From assembly GCF_041504345.1 (NCBI RefSeq), contig NZ_CP167894.1, forward strand, positions 1,240,001 to 1,304,000: a DNA stretch of 64,000 bases, written 5' to 3'. This document shows, piece after piece, positions 42,613-52,275 of this stretch (position 1 is its first letter; each line of letters opens with the position of its first letter). A model generated the notes under the pieces. It ran no database searches. It worked only from the letters and a program-made list of their open reading frames with translations, and was not told the origin of the DNA. Source of the DNA: Vibrio sp. BS-M-Sm-2. Lineage in GTDB: Bacteria; Pseudomonadota; Gammaproteobacteria; Enterobacterales; Vibrionaceae. The translations under genes and the position numbers were made by a program.

Positions 42613-42906
42613 TTACTTTAGCAATAGATCGGCGATCACGGCTTTCTCTTGTTCAGACTTGGCCTTTAGCTCATTTGAGCCTCTGGTTATCGTTGCCACG
42701 CCTACTCCCAGCATTTGACTTACTTGCCGTTGAGACATATCGCCTTTCATCAACTCACAAAAAATATTAATTCGAGCAACCAAAGCATCTCGCTCGTCAG
42801 GTGTCATCATCATGGTCAACAACAATTCGTGCTGATCTTTTTCGACAGCCGTCTTTACCAAGTCCATCAGTTGTTGCCAATTATCATATTCAGGTTGTGA
42901 TGCCAT
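42613..42906 (-). CDS. trpR: TrpR, tryptophan operon repressor
   Basis: 97 residues, all-helical. The conserved core is present (L-L-L-T-M-M-M-T-P-D-E-R-D-A-L), as is the helix-turn-helix (M-S-Q-R-Q-V-S-Q-M-L-G-V-G-V-A-T-I-T-R-G-S-N-E-L-K). It binds L-tryptophan and represses trp genes. It lies downstream of slt on the same strand, separated by the slt terminator, the E. coli order. No clear TrpR operator was seen upstream. Confidence 0.96.
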   Translation of the reverse strand: MASQPEYDNWQQLMDLVKTAVEKDQHELLLTMMMTPDERDALVARINIFCELMKGDMSQRQVSQMLGVGVATITRGSNELKAKSEQEKAVIADLLLK

Positions 42907-43003
42907 ATCTCTACACTTACTTTTAAATTCTGACTTTAAAGAGTCGCTTAACGATTGAAAGCGTTTAACACTTTATACCGAAACACTTGATGTGATCCAA
43001 TGT

Positions 43004-43044
43004 AAAAAGGCAGTAAGTGGAAATGGTTCGCACTCACTGCCTTT
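43004..43044 (-). terminator. slt terminator
   Basis: Minus-strand hairpin: AAAGGCAGT pairs with ACTGCCTTT (43006-43014 with 43036-43044), extended by AGTG/CACT past one mismatch, then a short T run. Confidence 0.75.
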
Positions 43045-43078
43045 CATATTACTCAGATTAAGACAAAATACCGAAGCC

Positions 43079-45028
43079 TTAGTATTTCATTTTTGTCTCA
43101 TGGGGAGCTAAAAACGTTCCCTGCTCACCCAAGATATCTCGATAGTAGGTCTCAAACATCAAGATATTTTGAACGTAACCGCGAGTCTCTTTGAATGGGA
43201 TCATTTCGATAAAAGCATACGCATCTAGCTTTTCATCACTGCGTGAGCGCCACTGTTTGACACGACTAGGACCAGCATTATAAGCAGCAAACGCAAAGAT
43301 ACGGTTATTATCATATTGAGCCAATAAACCATCTAAATAGTGGCTACCAATCTCAATGTTCTTGCCGACATCATAAAGATCATCGCTGCCCTGGTACTTA
43401 ATCTGATGCTTCTTCGCTGTATATTGAGCCGTCTTCGGCATGATTTGCATGATACCGCGCGCGCCAACAGGAGAACGAGCTTCTGAGTCCATGGCACTCT
43501 CTTGTCTTGCTAAAGACATCAAAGTAATTGGATCGAGATCGTGCTTCTCGGCGTAGAAATTAAACCACCACTTATGAGCAACAGGAAAACGTAGCGCAAT
43601 GTTATCCCACATCTTCGCCGAGATGCTCGCTGTTACTGTAAAGTGATTCCAACGCTGCGTCGCGGCATGAGCCGCAAGCATTGATTTCTGATCTTTGTCA
43701 GCATTAGTTAACAACCAACGCCATTCACTCTTCGCTGCCGCTATTTTATCTCGGTCAATCAGCTCGCCGATTCGAACCAAAGAAGTGGCGAATGGCTTGA
43801 CTGTTTCAGCATTGTATTTGAGTGTCGATGTTGGGTATTGAACCGGCTTACCTAACTGCTTAGCCGCAGCCACACTGTAGAAGTTACGCTTCCCTAAAAT
43901 ATCTGACAGTCGCTTATTGCCTTTATCAGTGTCGCCCGTCGCGATTTCAGCTCTGCCCTGCCAATATTGCCAACGAAGCGAAGCCTGATGTTTATCATCC
44001 AAGCGCGCTATCCACTCTTTCAGGCCCGTCCAATCGGCATGCTGAATCGCTAAGCGAGCACGTCGTTCCAGTAGAACTTGCTTTGATGAACTCGCGAGCA
44101 TTTTGTCTCGCCACACCATCAACTCTTCAGAGTCGGTGTTGATCAGACGAAACGTTAGATAATCGGCTAGCTCTTGAGATTTCTCTTTCGAAAATTTCTG
44201 AGCTTTGATGACATCATCAAACACCTCTTGAGCGCTGCTTGATGACTTCCTTGCTAACTTCTCGAAAGCAAACTCGGTTTGCGCTTGGTAGAATTCATTT
44301 GCTGGGTGCTTCTTAGCAAACGCGAGTACATTTTCAGGCTTGTTGTACAACGCCTTCATCTGCTTAGCTTGAGTAATTGACTCATCATGCTCCAATTGCT
44401 TAATCAAATAGCTCATTAACTTACCGTTACGGCTCTCGAACGCTAACAGCATTCTATCCAGAATCAACTCATCGGTTCTTAGCCCGGCTTGATCCCAGCT
44501 TTGAAATAGAGGGTCACAAGCGTCATCAATACCACTACCACTCAACCAAAGTTGCTTAGCCCCTTTAAAAGCAAGCTCTTGGTTGCCTTGCTCATAATTC
44601 GCACGGTAGTAGATACATTGATATTTTTCACCAACAGGCTCTTGGGTTTGAAACTCAAGGATCGTTTCCCACTGTTTTTGAGCCGCCAATAAATCTAAAT
44701 AAGGCGCACGCATACGATTGGAAAACGGCAGTGCTTTATTCTCTTCAATAAAGGCATCCACTTCAGCAGGTGTGCGATCACCTAAGCCTAATAAGAAGGC
44801 GCGATAATCAGTGTAAGGCGTTAACGGATATGTTTGAATTTTTTTACGCAGCGCGGAGTAAGCTTCTAAATCACGGTTGTCTAAAACCTCTTGCGCTCTG
44901 TCATAAACATCACGCTGCATTTCAAGCTCAGATGCGTTGCTAGCCATAGCCATCTGAGCCAGTGAAAATGAAGACAAAATTGCCGATGCAGCGACAGCAA
45001 TTTTCGTATTACCAATGCGGAAAAACAT
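43079..45028 (-). CDS. slt: Slt, soluble lytic murein transglycosylase
   Basis: 649 residues from the ATG at 45028 (AAGGAAAG ribosome-binding site); in-frame sequence further upstream is unlikely to be coding. A signal peptide ends near A-M-A (about residue 29). A long helical superhelix (U and L domains) precedes the C-terminal lysozyme-like domain, with catalytic Glu in L-A-R-Q-E-S-A-M-D and the motifs G-A-R-G-I-M-Q-I-M-P and A-Y-N-A-G-P. It makes 1,6-anhydro-muropeptides, the substrates of the nagZ-anmK-murQ genes 6 kb away. Confidence 0.96.
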   Translation of the reverse strand: MFFRIGNTKIAVAASAILSSFSLAQMAMASNASELEMQRDVYDRAQEVLDNRDLEAYSALRKKIQTYPLTPYTDYRAFLLGLGDRTPAEVDAFIEENKALPFSNRMRAPYLDLLAAQKQWETILEFQTQEPVGEKYQCIYYRANYEQGNQELAFKGAKQLWLSGSGIDDACDPLFQSWDQAGLRTDELILDRMLLAFESRNGKLMSYLIKQLEHDESITQAKQMKALYNKPENVLAFAKKHPANEFYQAQTEFAFEKLARKSSSSAQEVFDDVIKAQKFSKEKSQELADYLTFRLINTDSEELMVWRDKMLASSSKQVLLERRARLAIQHADWTGLKEWIARLDDKHQASLRWQYWQGRAEIATGDTDKGNKRLSDILGKRNFYSVAAAKQLGKPVQYPTSTLKYNAETVKPFATSLVRIGELIDRDKIAAAKSEWRWLLTNADKDQKSMLAAHAATQRWNHFTVTASISAKMWDNIALRFPVAHKWWFNFYAEKHDLDPITLMSLARQESAMDSEARSPVGARGIMQIMPKTAQYTAKKHQIKYQGSDDLYDVGKNIEIGSHYLDGLLAQYDNNRIFAFAAYNAGPSRVKQWRSRSDEKLDAYAFIEMIPFKETRGYVQNILMFETYYRDILGEQGTFLAPHETKMKY

Positions 45029-45292
45029 TCGCTCTTTCCTTAGTGCGTGTATGAATACGTGAAGTCTATTTACGCCCGACATCACATCAAATGTAAAGAG
45101 ATTGAGTGTAAATATTATTAATATTTAACACTTCGCCTCAGAAGCTTATTAAATATAGTTTTAATGACCAATGTGACAATAATAGGTAAGGATTCGTTCA
45201 AGAATGGCTTTTCTGTCCTAGGAGTAACATCTTTGGGGATATTGGTATAAAATAGACGACAATTTTGAACAATAAATTAGGATCGATCGGCA

Positions 45293-46960
45293 ATGGCTGA
45301 ATACGTATATACCATGTCTCGGGTGAGCAAAACTGTTCCACCTAAGCGTCAAATTCTTAAAGACATTTCTCTTAGCTTTTTTCCAGGCGCTAAAATCGGT
45401 GTTTTGGGTCTAAATGGTTCAGGTAAATCTACCCTACTACGTATCATGGCTGGCATTGATACTGATATTGATGGTGAAGCTCGTGCACAACAAGGTCTTA
45501 AAGTCGGTTACCTACCGCAAGAGCCTGTACTAGACGAATCAAAAACAGTGCGTGAAATCGTAGAAGAAGCGGTTTCTGATGTTGCAGATGCGCTTAAGCG
45601 TATCGACGCAGTTTACGCAGCTTACGCAGAACCAGATGCAGATTTTGACGCTCTTGCTAAAGAACAAGGCGAGCTTGAAGCGCTGATCCAAGCAAAAGAC
45701 GGCCACAACCTAGAGACAGCTCTAGAGCGCGCAGCTGACGCACTTCGCCTTCCTGAGTGGGATGCGAAAATTGAATTCCTATCAGGTGGTGAACGTCGTC
45801 GTGTTGCGATCTGTCGTCTACTTCTAGAGAAGCCAGACATGCTGCTTCTTGATGAACCAACCAACCACTTGGATGCAGAATCAGTAGCATGGCTTGAGCA
45901 CTTCCTAGTAGATTACAGCGGTACTGTTGTGGCGATTACCCACGACCGTTACTTCCTAGACAACGCTGCAGGCTGGATTCTAGAACTTGACCGTGGTGAA
46001 GGTATCCCATGGGAAGGTAACTACACGTCTTGGCTAGAACAGAAAGACGAGCGTCTTAAGCAAGAAAAAGCGGGCGAAAGCGCACGTCAAAAGACAATCG
46101 AGAAAGAACTTGAATGGGTTCGTCAAAACCCTAAAGGCCGTCAAGCTAAGTCTAAAGCTCGTATGGCTCGTTTTGAAGAACTGACTACTGGCCAATACCA
46201 GAAGCGTAACGAAACCAACGAACTGTTCATCCCGCCAGGTGAGCGTTTAGGTGACAAAGTTCTTGAAGTGAACAACCTAACTAAATCGTTTGGTGATCGC
46301 GTTCTTATCGACGACCTATCGTTCAGCATGCCTAAGGGCGCTATCGTTGGTATCGTTGGTGCCAACGGTGCGGGTAAATCAACACTATTCAAGATGCTAA
46401 GCGGTGCAGAACAACCAGATTCAGGTTCGGTTGTACTAGGTGAAACTGTTAAGCTTGCTTCTGTTGATCAGTTCCGTGACAGCATGGACGACACTAAGAC
46501 AGTATTCCAAGAGATCTCTGAAGGCGCTGATATCATTAAGATCAACAACTTCGAAATCCCTGCGCGTGCTTACTGTTCTCGTTTCAACTTTAAAGGCAAC
46601 GACCAACAGAAGATCATCGGTGAGCTTTCTGGTGGTGAGCGTAACCGTGTTCACTTAGCAAAACTGCTAAAAGCGGGCGGTAACGTACTGCTACTCGATG
46701 AGCCTACCAACGACCTTGACGTTGAAACGCTACGTGCTCTTGAAGAAGCACTGCTTGAGTTCCCTGGCTGTGCAATGGTTATCTCGCACGACCGTTGGTT
46801 CCTAGACCGTATTGCGACCCATATCTTAGACTACCGTGATGAAGGTCAAGTTAACTTCTACGAAGGTAACTATACTGAGTACACTGAGTGGCTTAAGCAA
46901 ACTCTAGGCGCGCAAGCGGCAGAACCGCACCGTATCAAGTACAAGCGTATCGCTAAGTAA
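45293..46960 (+). CDS. ettA: EttA, ABC-F translational throttle
   Basis: A 555-residue ABC-F ATPase with two nucleotide-binding domains: Walker A motifs G-L-N-G-S-G-K-S-T and G-A-N-G-A-G-K-S-T, signatures L-S-G-G-E-R-R-R-V and L-S-G-G-E-R-N-R-V, and D-E-P-T-N-H-L-D / D-E-P-T-N-D-L-D. The 'arm' (about 95-140) and the basic linker (K-G-R-Q-A-K-S-K-A-R-M-A-R-F) are typical of EttA, which gates the first peptide bond according to ATP/ADP. It is divergent from slt, as in E. coli. Codon bias suggests high expression. Confidence 0.97.
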   Translation: MAEYVYTMSRVSKTVPPKRQILKDISLSFFPGAKIGVLGLNGSGKSTLLRIMAGIDTDIDGEARAQQGLKVGYLPQEPVLDESKTVREIVEEAVSDVADALKRIDAVYAAYAEPDADFDALAKEQGELEALIQAKDGHNLETALERAADALRLPEWDAKIEFLSGGERRRVAICRLLLEKPDMLLLDEPTNHLDAESVAWLEHFLVDYSGTVVAITHDRYFLDNAAGWILELDRGEGIPWEGNYTSWLEQKDERLKQEKAGESARQKTIEKELEWVRQNPKGRQAKSKARMARFEELTTGQYQKRNETNELFIPPGERLGDKVLEVNNLTKSFGDRVLIDDLSFSMPKGAIVGIVGANGAGKSTLFKMLSGAEQPDSGSVVLGETVKLASVDQFRDSMDDTKTVFQEISEGADIIKINNFEIPARAYCSRFNFKGNDQQKIIGELSGGERNRVHLAKLLKAGGNVLLLDEPTNDLDVETLRALEEALLEFPGCAMVISHDRWFLDRIATHILDYRDEGQVNFYEGNYTEYTEWLKQTLGAQAAEPHRIKYKRIAK

Positions 46961-46979
46961 ATTAGCTTGTATTTTGAAC

Positions 46980-47004
46980 AAAGGCCGCGATAATAGCGGC
47001 CTTT
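46980..47004 (+). terminator. ettA terminator
   Basis: A 9-bp stem AAAGGCCGC/GCGGCCTTT (46980-46988 with 46996-47004), 7-base loop, but only a weak T tail. It may be partly leaky into the PilZ gene. Confidence 0.7.
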
Positions 47005-47050
47005 GATATATCTGGCTTACGTGTTACGCATCGATATAGAGAGATTACTT

Positions 47051-47419
47051 ATGGTTGAAAGACGTCAATTTTCACGAGTTATTTATCAAGTCCCGACTGA
47101 GATCTCACAAGGACAAGTAAATGTTTCAGGCTCAGTGCAAGACTTATCACTCCATGGTTTACTCATTCAATGCAATGAATCAAAACAACTTAGCCATGAT
47201 GTCCCTGTTCAAGTGAGCTTTAAACTCGAAAACAGTGATATCAATATTCAGTTAGCAGCAACGATAGTCTCTACCATCAATACCTCAATGCGTTTACGCA
47301 TAGAGCATTTAGATATTGATAGTATCAGCCACCTTAAGCGACTTGTTGAGCTTAACGTTGGTGACGATGAACTGCTTTATAGAGAGATTGAACACCTTAC
47401 CGATTTAGGTAAAGAGTGA
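47051..47419 (+). CDS. PilZ-domain protein (putative c-di-GMP receptor)
   Basis: 122 residues from the ATG at 47051 (M-V-E-R-R-Q-F-S-R-V); the in-frame region back to 47003 overlaps the ettA terminator. A single PilZ domain has both ligand motifs: R-R-Q-F-S-R (RxxxR type) and D-L-S-L-H-G (DxSxxG). The C-terminal tail is acidic. It is followed after 48 bp by the M23 peptidase gene. An MbaA-like c-di-GMP enzyme lies 5 kb upstream, but no functional link is shown. Confidence 0.88.
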   Translation: MVERRQFSRVIYQVPTEISQGQVNVSGSVQDLSLHGLLIQCNESKQLSHDVPVQVSFKLENSDINIQLAATIVSTINTSMRLRIEHLDIDSISHLKRLVELNVGDDELLYREIEHLTDLGKE

Positions 47420-47467
47420 CATCTCCATTACCCTTTTCTATTAGAAGCATTTAGTTAATACAAAACC

Positions 47468-48478
47468 ATGTCTAAAAAAGTATCAATTACTATTCCCTCT
47501 AGTCAGGGGGAGCAGACGTTTTACTTCGGCCGTAAAGCCGTACTCATGTGCACCACTGCGATTTTTTCAGTACCGCTGCTGATTGGCGGAGCTGCGTACA
47601 TGCACTTCGAGAGTAAACAAGAACTCGCACTGCAAGCGGGTGATGCCCAACAGTTGATTGAAACACTGATTGTTGAAAAAGAACAAACAGAATTTCTTTA
47701 TGCTGAGCAGGTAGAAACCAACCATTCTCTATCGCAAATACTCACCGAGAAAGAAGGCACGATTCAGCTGCTTGGTAAGCGTGTATTTGATGTGGAATCA
47801 GTACTTGGTCTTGCAGATGAAGAGCTGCTTACCGATGATGTTTCTCTAGAAGATCGCATTGATGCGGCTGCAGTCGATTCAGCAGTAAGAGCCACGATGT
47901 TCCGGTTGATTCCAAACGATAGTCCAATGGCTTATCAACGTATCTCTTCTTCTTATGGTAGTCGCACTAACCCTATTTCAGGTAAACGCCACGTACATAC
48001 TGGTATCGATCTAACATGTAAGCGTGGTGAAGATATTGTAGCGCCCGCAGATGGAGTCATTGAAACGGTGCGCCCAAGTAAAAAAGGCTTCGGTAACTTT
48101 ATTACTATGCGTCACTCGTTTGGTTTCATGAGTTCTTATGCGCACCTACAGAAGTTCAAAGTACGTAGCGGTCAGTTTGTTAGTAAAGGCGATGTGATTG
48201 CGAGCTGTGGTAACTCAGGTAACTCAACCGGCCCACACTTACATTATGAAGTACGCTTCCTTGGTCGTTCATTGAACCCTCAATACTTGATGGATTGGAC
48301 ACCTGAGAACTTCAACTACGTATTCGAAAAAGAGAAAAAGGTTAAGTGGGGCCCGCTGGTTCAACTGATTGATAATGTGGTTCGCTTACAGATAAACCTG
48401 ACGAACGTGCCTTACATTAGCTCGACCATCGACACTGTATCTAGTGAAGATAGCAAGAAACCTATTACGACTAACTAG
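47468..48478 (+). CDS. M23-family peptidase with membrane anchor and coiled coil
   Basis: 336 residues. A cytoplasmic N-terminus and one membrane helix (about 24-45) are followed by a coiled coil (about 50-105) and a LytM/M23 domain (about 160-280). The zinc motifs are complete: H-T-G-I-D and H-L-H-Y-E-V, with intermediate G-F-M-S-S-Y-A-H. It should therefore be an active periplasmic peptidoglycan endopeptidase rather than an EnvC-like activator. The architecture recalls cell-shape M23 proteins of curved bacteria such as vibrios. Probably cotranscribed with the PilZ gene. Confidence 0.88.
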   Translation: MSKKVSITIPSSQGEQTFYFGRKAVLMCTTAIFSVPLLIGGAAYMHFESKQELALQAGDAQQLIETLIVEKEQTEFLYAEQVETNHSLSQILTEKEGTIQLLGKRVFDVESVLGLADEELLTDDVSLEDRIDAAAVDSAVRATMFRLIPNDSPMAYQRISSSYGSRTNPISGKRHVHTGIDLTCKRGEDIVAPADGVIETVRPSKKGFGNFITMRHSFGFMSSYAHLQKFKVRSGQFVSKGDVIASCGNSGNSTGPHLHYEVRFLGRSLNPQYLMDWTPENFNYVFEKEKKVKWGPLVQLIDNVVRLQINLTNVPYISSTIDTVSSEDSKKPITTN

Positions 48479-48518
48479 ACACGGCTAACTAGAACCTGTT
48501 GATTGGCCTATGATGATC

Positions 48519-48549
48519 TAATTGCTTTTAGCCTACAGTAGGCCAAATG
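48519..48549. repeat. Second copy of the pheA-side palindromic element
   Basis: The core GCCTACAGTAGGCCAAAT (48531-48548) is identical to that at 39336-39353. The flanking arms here are imperfect (GCTTTTA against CAAATGC). It lies about 40 bp after the M23 gene and 70 bp before the tyrA stop. Confidence 0.75.
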
Positions 48550-48572
48550 CTTTCATAGCGTTCAGCACAAAC

Positions 48573-48603
48573 AAAAAGAGCGACCATCAGGTCGCTCTTT
48601 TTT
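48573..48603. terminator. Bidirectional terminator between the M23 gene and tyrA
   Basis: An 11-bp stem AAAGAGCGACC/GGTCGCTCTTT (48575-48585 with 48590-48600) with loop ATCA, A-rich on the left and T-rich on the right. Confidence 0.92.
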
Positions 48604-48619
48604 ATGATTTCAAATCGTA

Positions 48620-49747
48620 TTAACCACGATGAATCGAGTCATGTGCTTGTTTTAAAAGACTTTGGCTCTCTTGCAAGAATTGTTGTGAGTAGTCACCAAA
48701 CCAATCACTCACTTGGTTGAAACTCTCAACAAACTTGGCTTTATCTTTGCCATCTAGGATTTCTAGCGCTTCTCCGAAACAGCTATGGAAGCGTCGAATC
48801 ATCTCAATATTCTCATCCGAAGAGAGAATAATGTCACCATACAAGTTCGGGTCTTGAGCAAACAGACGACCAACCATCGCAATCTCAAGTCGGTAGATTG
48901 GCGAGCTAAGCTTCAGAAGTTGGTCGATGTTCGGATTCTCTTTACTTAAGTGTAAGCCGTAAGCAAAAGAGGTGAAGTGACGAAGTGCTTGAATCAGTGT
49001 CATGCCGTGATCGTGTTCAGCAGCATCCATCTGACAAAGACTCGCGCCCCAAATACCAAATTGATTCAGTAGCCATTGATAGCTTTCAGAACCACGACCA
49101 TCACTGTAAACAATCACCTGCTTAGCAAGGCTTGGAACATCAGGGCCAAACATTGGGTGCAATCCAACCACTGGGCCTTGGTGCATGTTCATCATTGCTT
49201 GCAGAGGTTTAGATTTAATTGACGTCAAATCACATAGAATACAATCACTTGGTAGGCTACCTAGCTTTGCAATTACACCTTCAGTCAAATGAATTGGAAC
49301 GGTCACCACCACAAGACCAGCATTATCTAAGATCTCATCAGCTCTATCCCAATCTTGGCTGCCAAGGATTTTCACTTCGTAGCCAGAAAGCTTAAACATA
49401 CGGCCAAACAAGCCACCAAGTTGACCATTACCACCAACGATAACCACTGAACGCAATTCTGGGTTAAGGCACTTAAAACCAGAATCTTTTTCGCTGGCAT
49501 AAGACTCACGCATAGTACGACGCAAAATATCTTCGATTAACTGTGGTGGGACCCCTATTTTCTCGGCTTCTTGACGACGAGATGCCAGCATTGCAGCTTC
49601 ACGCTCTGGTACATAAATAGGTAAACCATGTTCACTTTTTACTTCGCCTACTTTCTCTACTAGAGCAAGGCGTTGAGCCAGTAAATCCAACATTTGTTTA
49701 TCGACAGCATCGATTTGGTCGCGTAATTCGTTCAGTTCAACGGCCAT
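48620..49747 (-). CDS. tyrA: TyrA, chorismate mutase-prephenate dehydrogenase
   Basis: 375 residues from the ATG at 49747 ([13 protein letters not shown]), with TAAGGAA just upstream; an in-frame extension to 49795 crosses a 13-bp direct repeat and is rejected. An N-terminal AroQ chorismate mutase (1-90) is fused to an NAD-dependent prephenate dehydrogenase ([10 protein letters not shown] nucleotide loop, G-L-H-P-M-F-G-P-D). It makes 4-hydroxyphenylpyruvate for tyrosine. It is second in the aroF-tyrA unit. Confidence 0.97.
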   Translation of the reverse strand: MAVELNELRDQIDAVDKQMLDLLAQRLALVEKVGEVKSEHGLPIYVPEREAAMLASRRQEAEKIGVPPQLIEDILRRTMRESYASEKDSGFKCLNPELRSVVIVGGNGQLGGLFGRMFKLSGYEVKILGSQDWDRADEILDNAGLVVVTVPIHLTEGVIAKLGSLPSDCILCDLTSIKSKPLQAMMNMHQGPVVGLHPMFGPDVPSLAKQVIVYSDGRGSESYQWLLNQFGIWGASLCQMDAAEHDHGMTLIQALRHFTSFAYGLHLSKENPNIDQLLKLSSPIYRLEIAMVGRLFAQDPNLYGDIILSSDENIEMIRRFHSCFGEALEILDGKDKAKFVESFNQVSDWFGDYSQQFLQESQSLLKQAHDSIHRG

Positions 49748-49865
49748 TTTATTCCTTACTAATCTATAAGCCCGTGCCAATCTATAAGCCCACAATCACG
49801 CAGGTTCGTTAGCAACAGATCTTAAAATGCCCCATTAGATGAGGCACTTAAATTTAAAACTCTGA

Positions 49866-50939
49866 CTAACCTTTCAAGCGGTTCTCTAAGAACGGGACTA
49901 ATTCCGTATGTGCATGTTTCAATAGTGCCTCAGTTGAATCCCAATTGATACACGCGTCGGTAATAGAAACGCCGTATTTCATCTCATTGAGAGGTATATC
50001 CGAAGATTGGTTTCCTTCGTTAATATGGCTTTCAATCATAAGGCCGATAATCGACTTGTTACCTTCACGAATTTGGTGAATCACATCTTCTGCAACTAAA
50101 GGTTGGCGACGGAAATCTTTACGAGAGTTAGCGTGGCTACAGTCGACCATTAGCGCAGCCTCTAAGCCAGATTTACCCAACTCTTGCTCACATTCGTGTA
50201 CCGATACTGAATCGTAGTTCGTCTGCTTACCGCCACGTAAAATCACGTGACCATTTGGGTTACCTTGCGTTGTTAGTAGTGCAACTTGACCTTCGCGGCT
50301 GATACCCATGAAACGGTGGCTAGAAGAAGCAGCTTGCATTGCATTGATTGCAGTGCCTAGGTTGCCATCGGTACCGTTTTTAAAACCGATTGGCATTGAA
50401 AGACCACTTGCCATCTCACGGTGAGTTTGCGATTCGGTCGTACGAGCTCCGATTGCCGCCCAGCTGAATGTATCTGCTAGGTATTGAGGGCTGATTGGAT
50501 CTAATGCTTCAGTCGCTAGTGGGATTTCCATCTCAGCGAGTTCAACAAGTAGCTCACGGCCAACATGCAGACCATGCTCAATATCGAAAGTGCCGTCTAG
50601 ATGCGGGTCATTGATCAAACCTTTCCAACCCACAGTGGTTCGAGGCTTCTCAAAGTAAACACGCATAACAATATACAGTTGATCGCTAAGTTGCTCAGAT
50701 AAGGCTTTTAGGCGTTTCGCGTACTCTTTCGCAGCTTCAATGTCATGGATAGAACATGGGCCACATACAACAAGCATGCGATGATCTTTCTTATGAATGA
50801 TGTTTGCGATAGTTTGACGAGACTCTTGAATGAAACGACGAGCATTATCACTCAAAGGCAGTTTTGCTTTTAACTCCTCAGGAGTAATCAGTACCTGTTC
50901 GTCGATGATATTGACATTGCTTAATTCACTTTTCTGCAT
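49866..50939 (-). CDS. aroF: AroF, DAHP synthase (tyrosine-sensitive type)
   Basis: A 357-residue class I-alpha DAHP synthase: phosphoenolpyruvate plus erythrose-4-phosphate to DAHP, the first step of the shikimate pathway. Motifs: V-V-C-G-P-C-S-I-H-D (metal Cys), R-V-Y-F-E-K-P-R-T-T-V-G-W-K-G, G-A-R-T-T-E-S-Q-T-H-R-E and V-D-C-S-H-A-N-S. The closest match from memory is E. coli AroF, starting M-Q-K and ending similarly, and the tyrA neighbour agrees. A perfect TyrR box lies 117-134 bp upstream. Confidence 0.95.
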   Translation of the reverse strand: MQKSELSNVNIIDEQVLITPEELKAKLPLSDNARRFIQESRQTIANIIHKKDHRMLVVCGPCSIHDIEAAKEYAKRLKALSEQLSDQLYIVMRVYFEKPRTTVGWKGLINDPHLDGTFDIEHGLHVGRELLVELAEMEIPLATEALDPISPQYLADTFSWAAIGARTTESQTHREMASGLSMPIGFKNGTDGNLGTAINAMQAASSSHRFMGISREGQVALLTTQGNPNGHVILRGGKQTNYDSVSVHECEQELGKSGLEAALMVDCSHANSRKDFRRQPLVAEDVIHQIREGNKSIIGLMIESHINEGNQSSDIPLNEMKYGVSITDACINWDSTEALLKHAHTELVPFLENRLKG

Positions 50940-51032
50940 AACTCAACCTGTATATTTACCTTTACACCCAACATTTCCATTTGGGCTAACAATCTTTAAA
51001 AACACAATAACAGCTAAAAAAACGATTGCAAG

Positions 51033-51073
51033 TGTAAACAATAAAAAACATTACGTGTAAATTAAAATTTACA
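51033..51073. promoter_or_regulatory. TyrR operator upstream of aroF-tyrA
   Basis: A perfect strong TyrR box, TGTAAA-N6-TTTACA (51056-51073). A weaker half-conserved box, TGTAAA-N6-AAAACA, lies at 51033-51050, five bp closer to aroF. The strong-plus-weak arrangement is what TyrR uses for tyrosine-dependent repression. Confidence 0.82.
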
Positions 51074-51130
51074 CATCAACTTTAACTCACTCTGAGATAT
51101 AAATAGGTTTAAACCACGGATCACACATAC

Positions 51131-51159
51131 AAAAAAGGCGATATTTATCATATCGCCTT
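51131..51159 (-). terminator. nagZ terminator
   Basis: Minus strand: AAGGCGATA/TATCGCCTT stem (51135-51143 with 51151-51159) followed by T6. It also separates nagZ from the aroF control region. Confidence 0.88.
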
Positions 51160-51185
51160 ATCTAAAATTATTATGTGTTTATTTA

Positions 51186-52175
51186 TCACTCACTGCCTAG
51201 CATTCGTTTAATCGTCTCTGAGGTCGCTTTCCACCTAGCATCTGAGTGAAGCGTCGACAAATCAAAACTATGTTTTTTAAGCAATGAGTTGGCTAAAGGC
51301 ACCTCTTGAATCGCTAAGTGATCAAGAGCTTCAATTTGTGCATCTCGTTTATTACACATCAATATCATGTCACAACCCGCATTCAAGGCCGCTTTTGCTC
51401 TGTCGGCTGGTCCGCCCATAATAGCAGCACCTTCCATGGTTAAGTCGTCCGAGAATATTAGGCCTTTAAAGCCAAGTTTTTGTCTCAAGACTTTCTGTAG
51501 CCAATACTGAGAGCCACTTGCTGGTTGCTCATCATAATGAGAGAACACCACATGTGCAGGCATCATGGCATCCAATATTCCGGCTTCAATTTGCGCCTTG
51601 AAGATTGCCATGTCTGTTTCAAAGATATCGTCTCTAGGGTCATATGGCGTCTCTAAGTGTGAGTCAGCAATTACGCCACCATGTCCAGGGAAGTGCTTTC
51701 CTGTTGTAGCCATACCAACCGACTTCATGCCTTTGATGAAAGCGCTGCTATGACGAACAATGGTATCAATATCTTCACCAAACGCTCGGCTACCAATCGC
51801 TTTGCAGTCGTGACCTTTATCTAATACCGGTGCAAAACTCAGATCGATATCATGGGCAATCAATTCCGCCGCCATCAGCCAGCCGGCCTGTTCTGCTAAC
51901 TGCTCACCATTATTCTTAGTCGCAAATTCCTGAGCAGCTGGGATAATTGAAAAGCCGTCACGAAAACGCTGTACTCGTCCGCCTTCTTGGTCAACGCCGA
52001 TTAAAATAGGACGTTTTGCAACTTTGCGAATCTCTTTATTTAACGCCGATAACTGTTTGCTATCGTGGTAGTTTCGAGCAAATAAGATGAGACCACCAAC
52101 GGTTGGGTGCTCCAAAATTTCTCTGTCTTCAGCTGTCAGCTCGTAGCCTGCAACATCAACCCACAACGGTCCCAT
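51186..52175 (-). CDS. nagZ: NagZ, beta-N-acetylglucosaminidase
   Basis: A 329-residue glycoside hydrolase family 3 enzyme that removes GlcNAc from anhydro-muropeptides in the cytoplasm. The catalytic Asp/His loop is present in [14 protein letters not shown], with [12 protein letters not shown] and the nucleophile region [10 protein letters not shown]. No signal peptide, as expected. It is divergent from anmK-murQ, which act on the following products. Confidence 0.96.
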   Translation of the reverse strand: MGPLWVDVAGYELTAEDREILEHPTVGGLILFARNYHDSKQLSALNKEIRKVAKRPILIGVDQEGGRVQRFRDGFSIIPAAQEFATKNNGEQLAEQAGWLMAAELIAHDIDLSFAPVLDKGHDCKAIGSRAFGEDIDTIVRHSSAFIKGMKSVGMATTGKHFPGHGGVIADSHLETPYDPRDDIFETDMAIFKAQIEAGILDAMMPAHVVFSHYDEQPASGSQYWLQKVLRQKLGFKGLIFSDDLTMEGAAIMGGPADRAKAALNAGCDMILMCNKRDAQIEALDHLAIQEVPLANSLLKKHSFDLSTLHSDARWKATSETIKRMLGSE

Positions 52176-52275
52176 ATTTATCCCTTATTAAACCTAATTT
52201 CGTAAACTTCCCGAGATTATTCTCTTTAAATTTGCTTTACAATGTTTTTAAACCAATCTGTGGAAGACTTTAGGA

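Noticed and set aside
49748..49800. A 13-bp direct repeat (AATCTATAAGCCC) upstream of tyrA considered as a regulatory site
   Set aside because: Two copies only, no palindromy and no known binding motif; it probably reflects local duplication.
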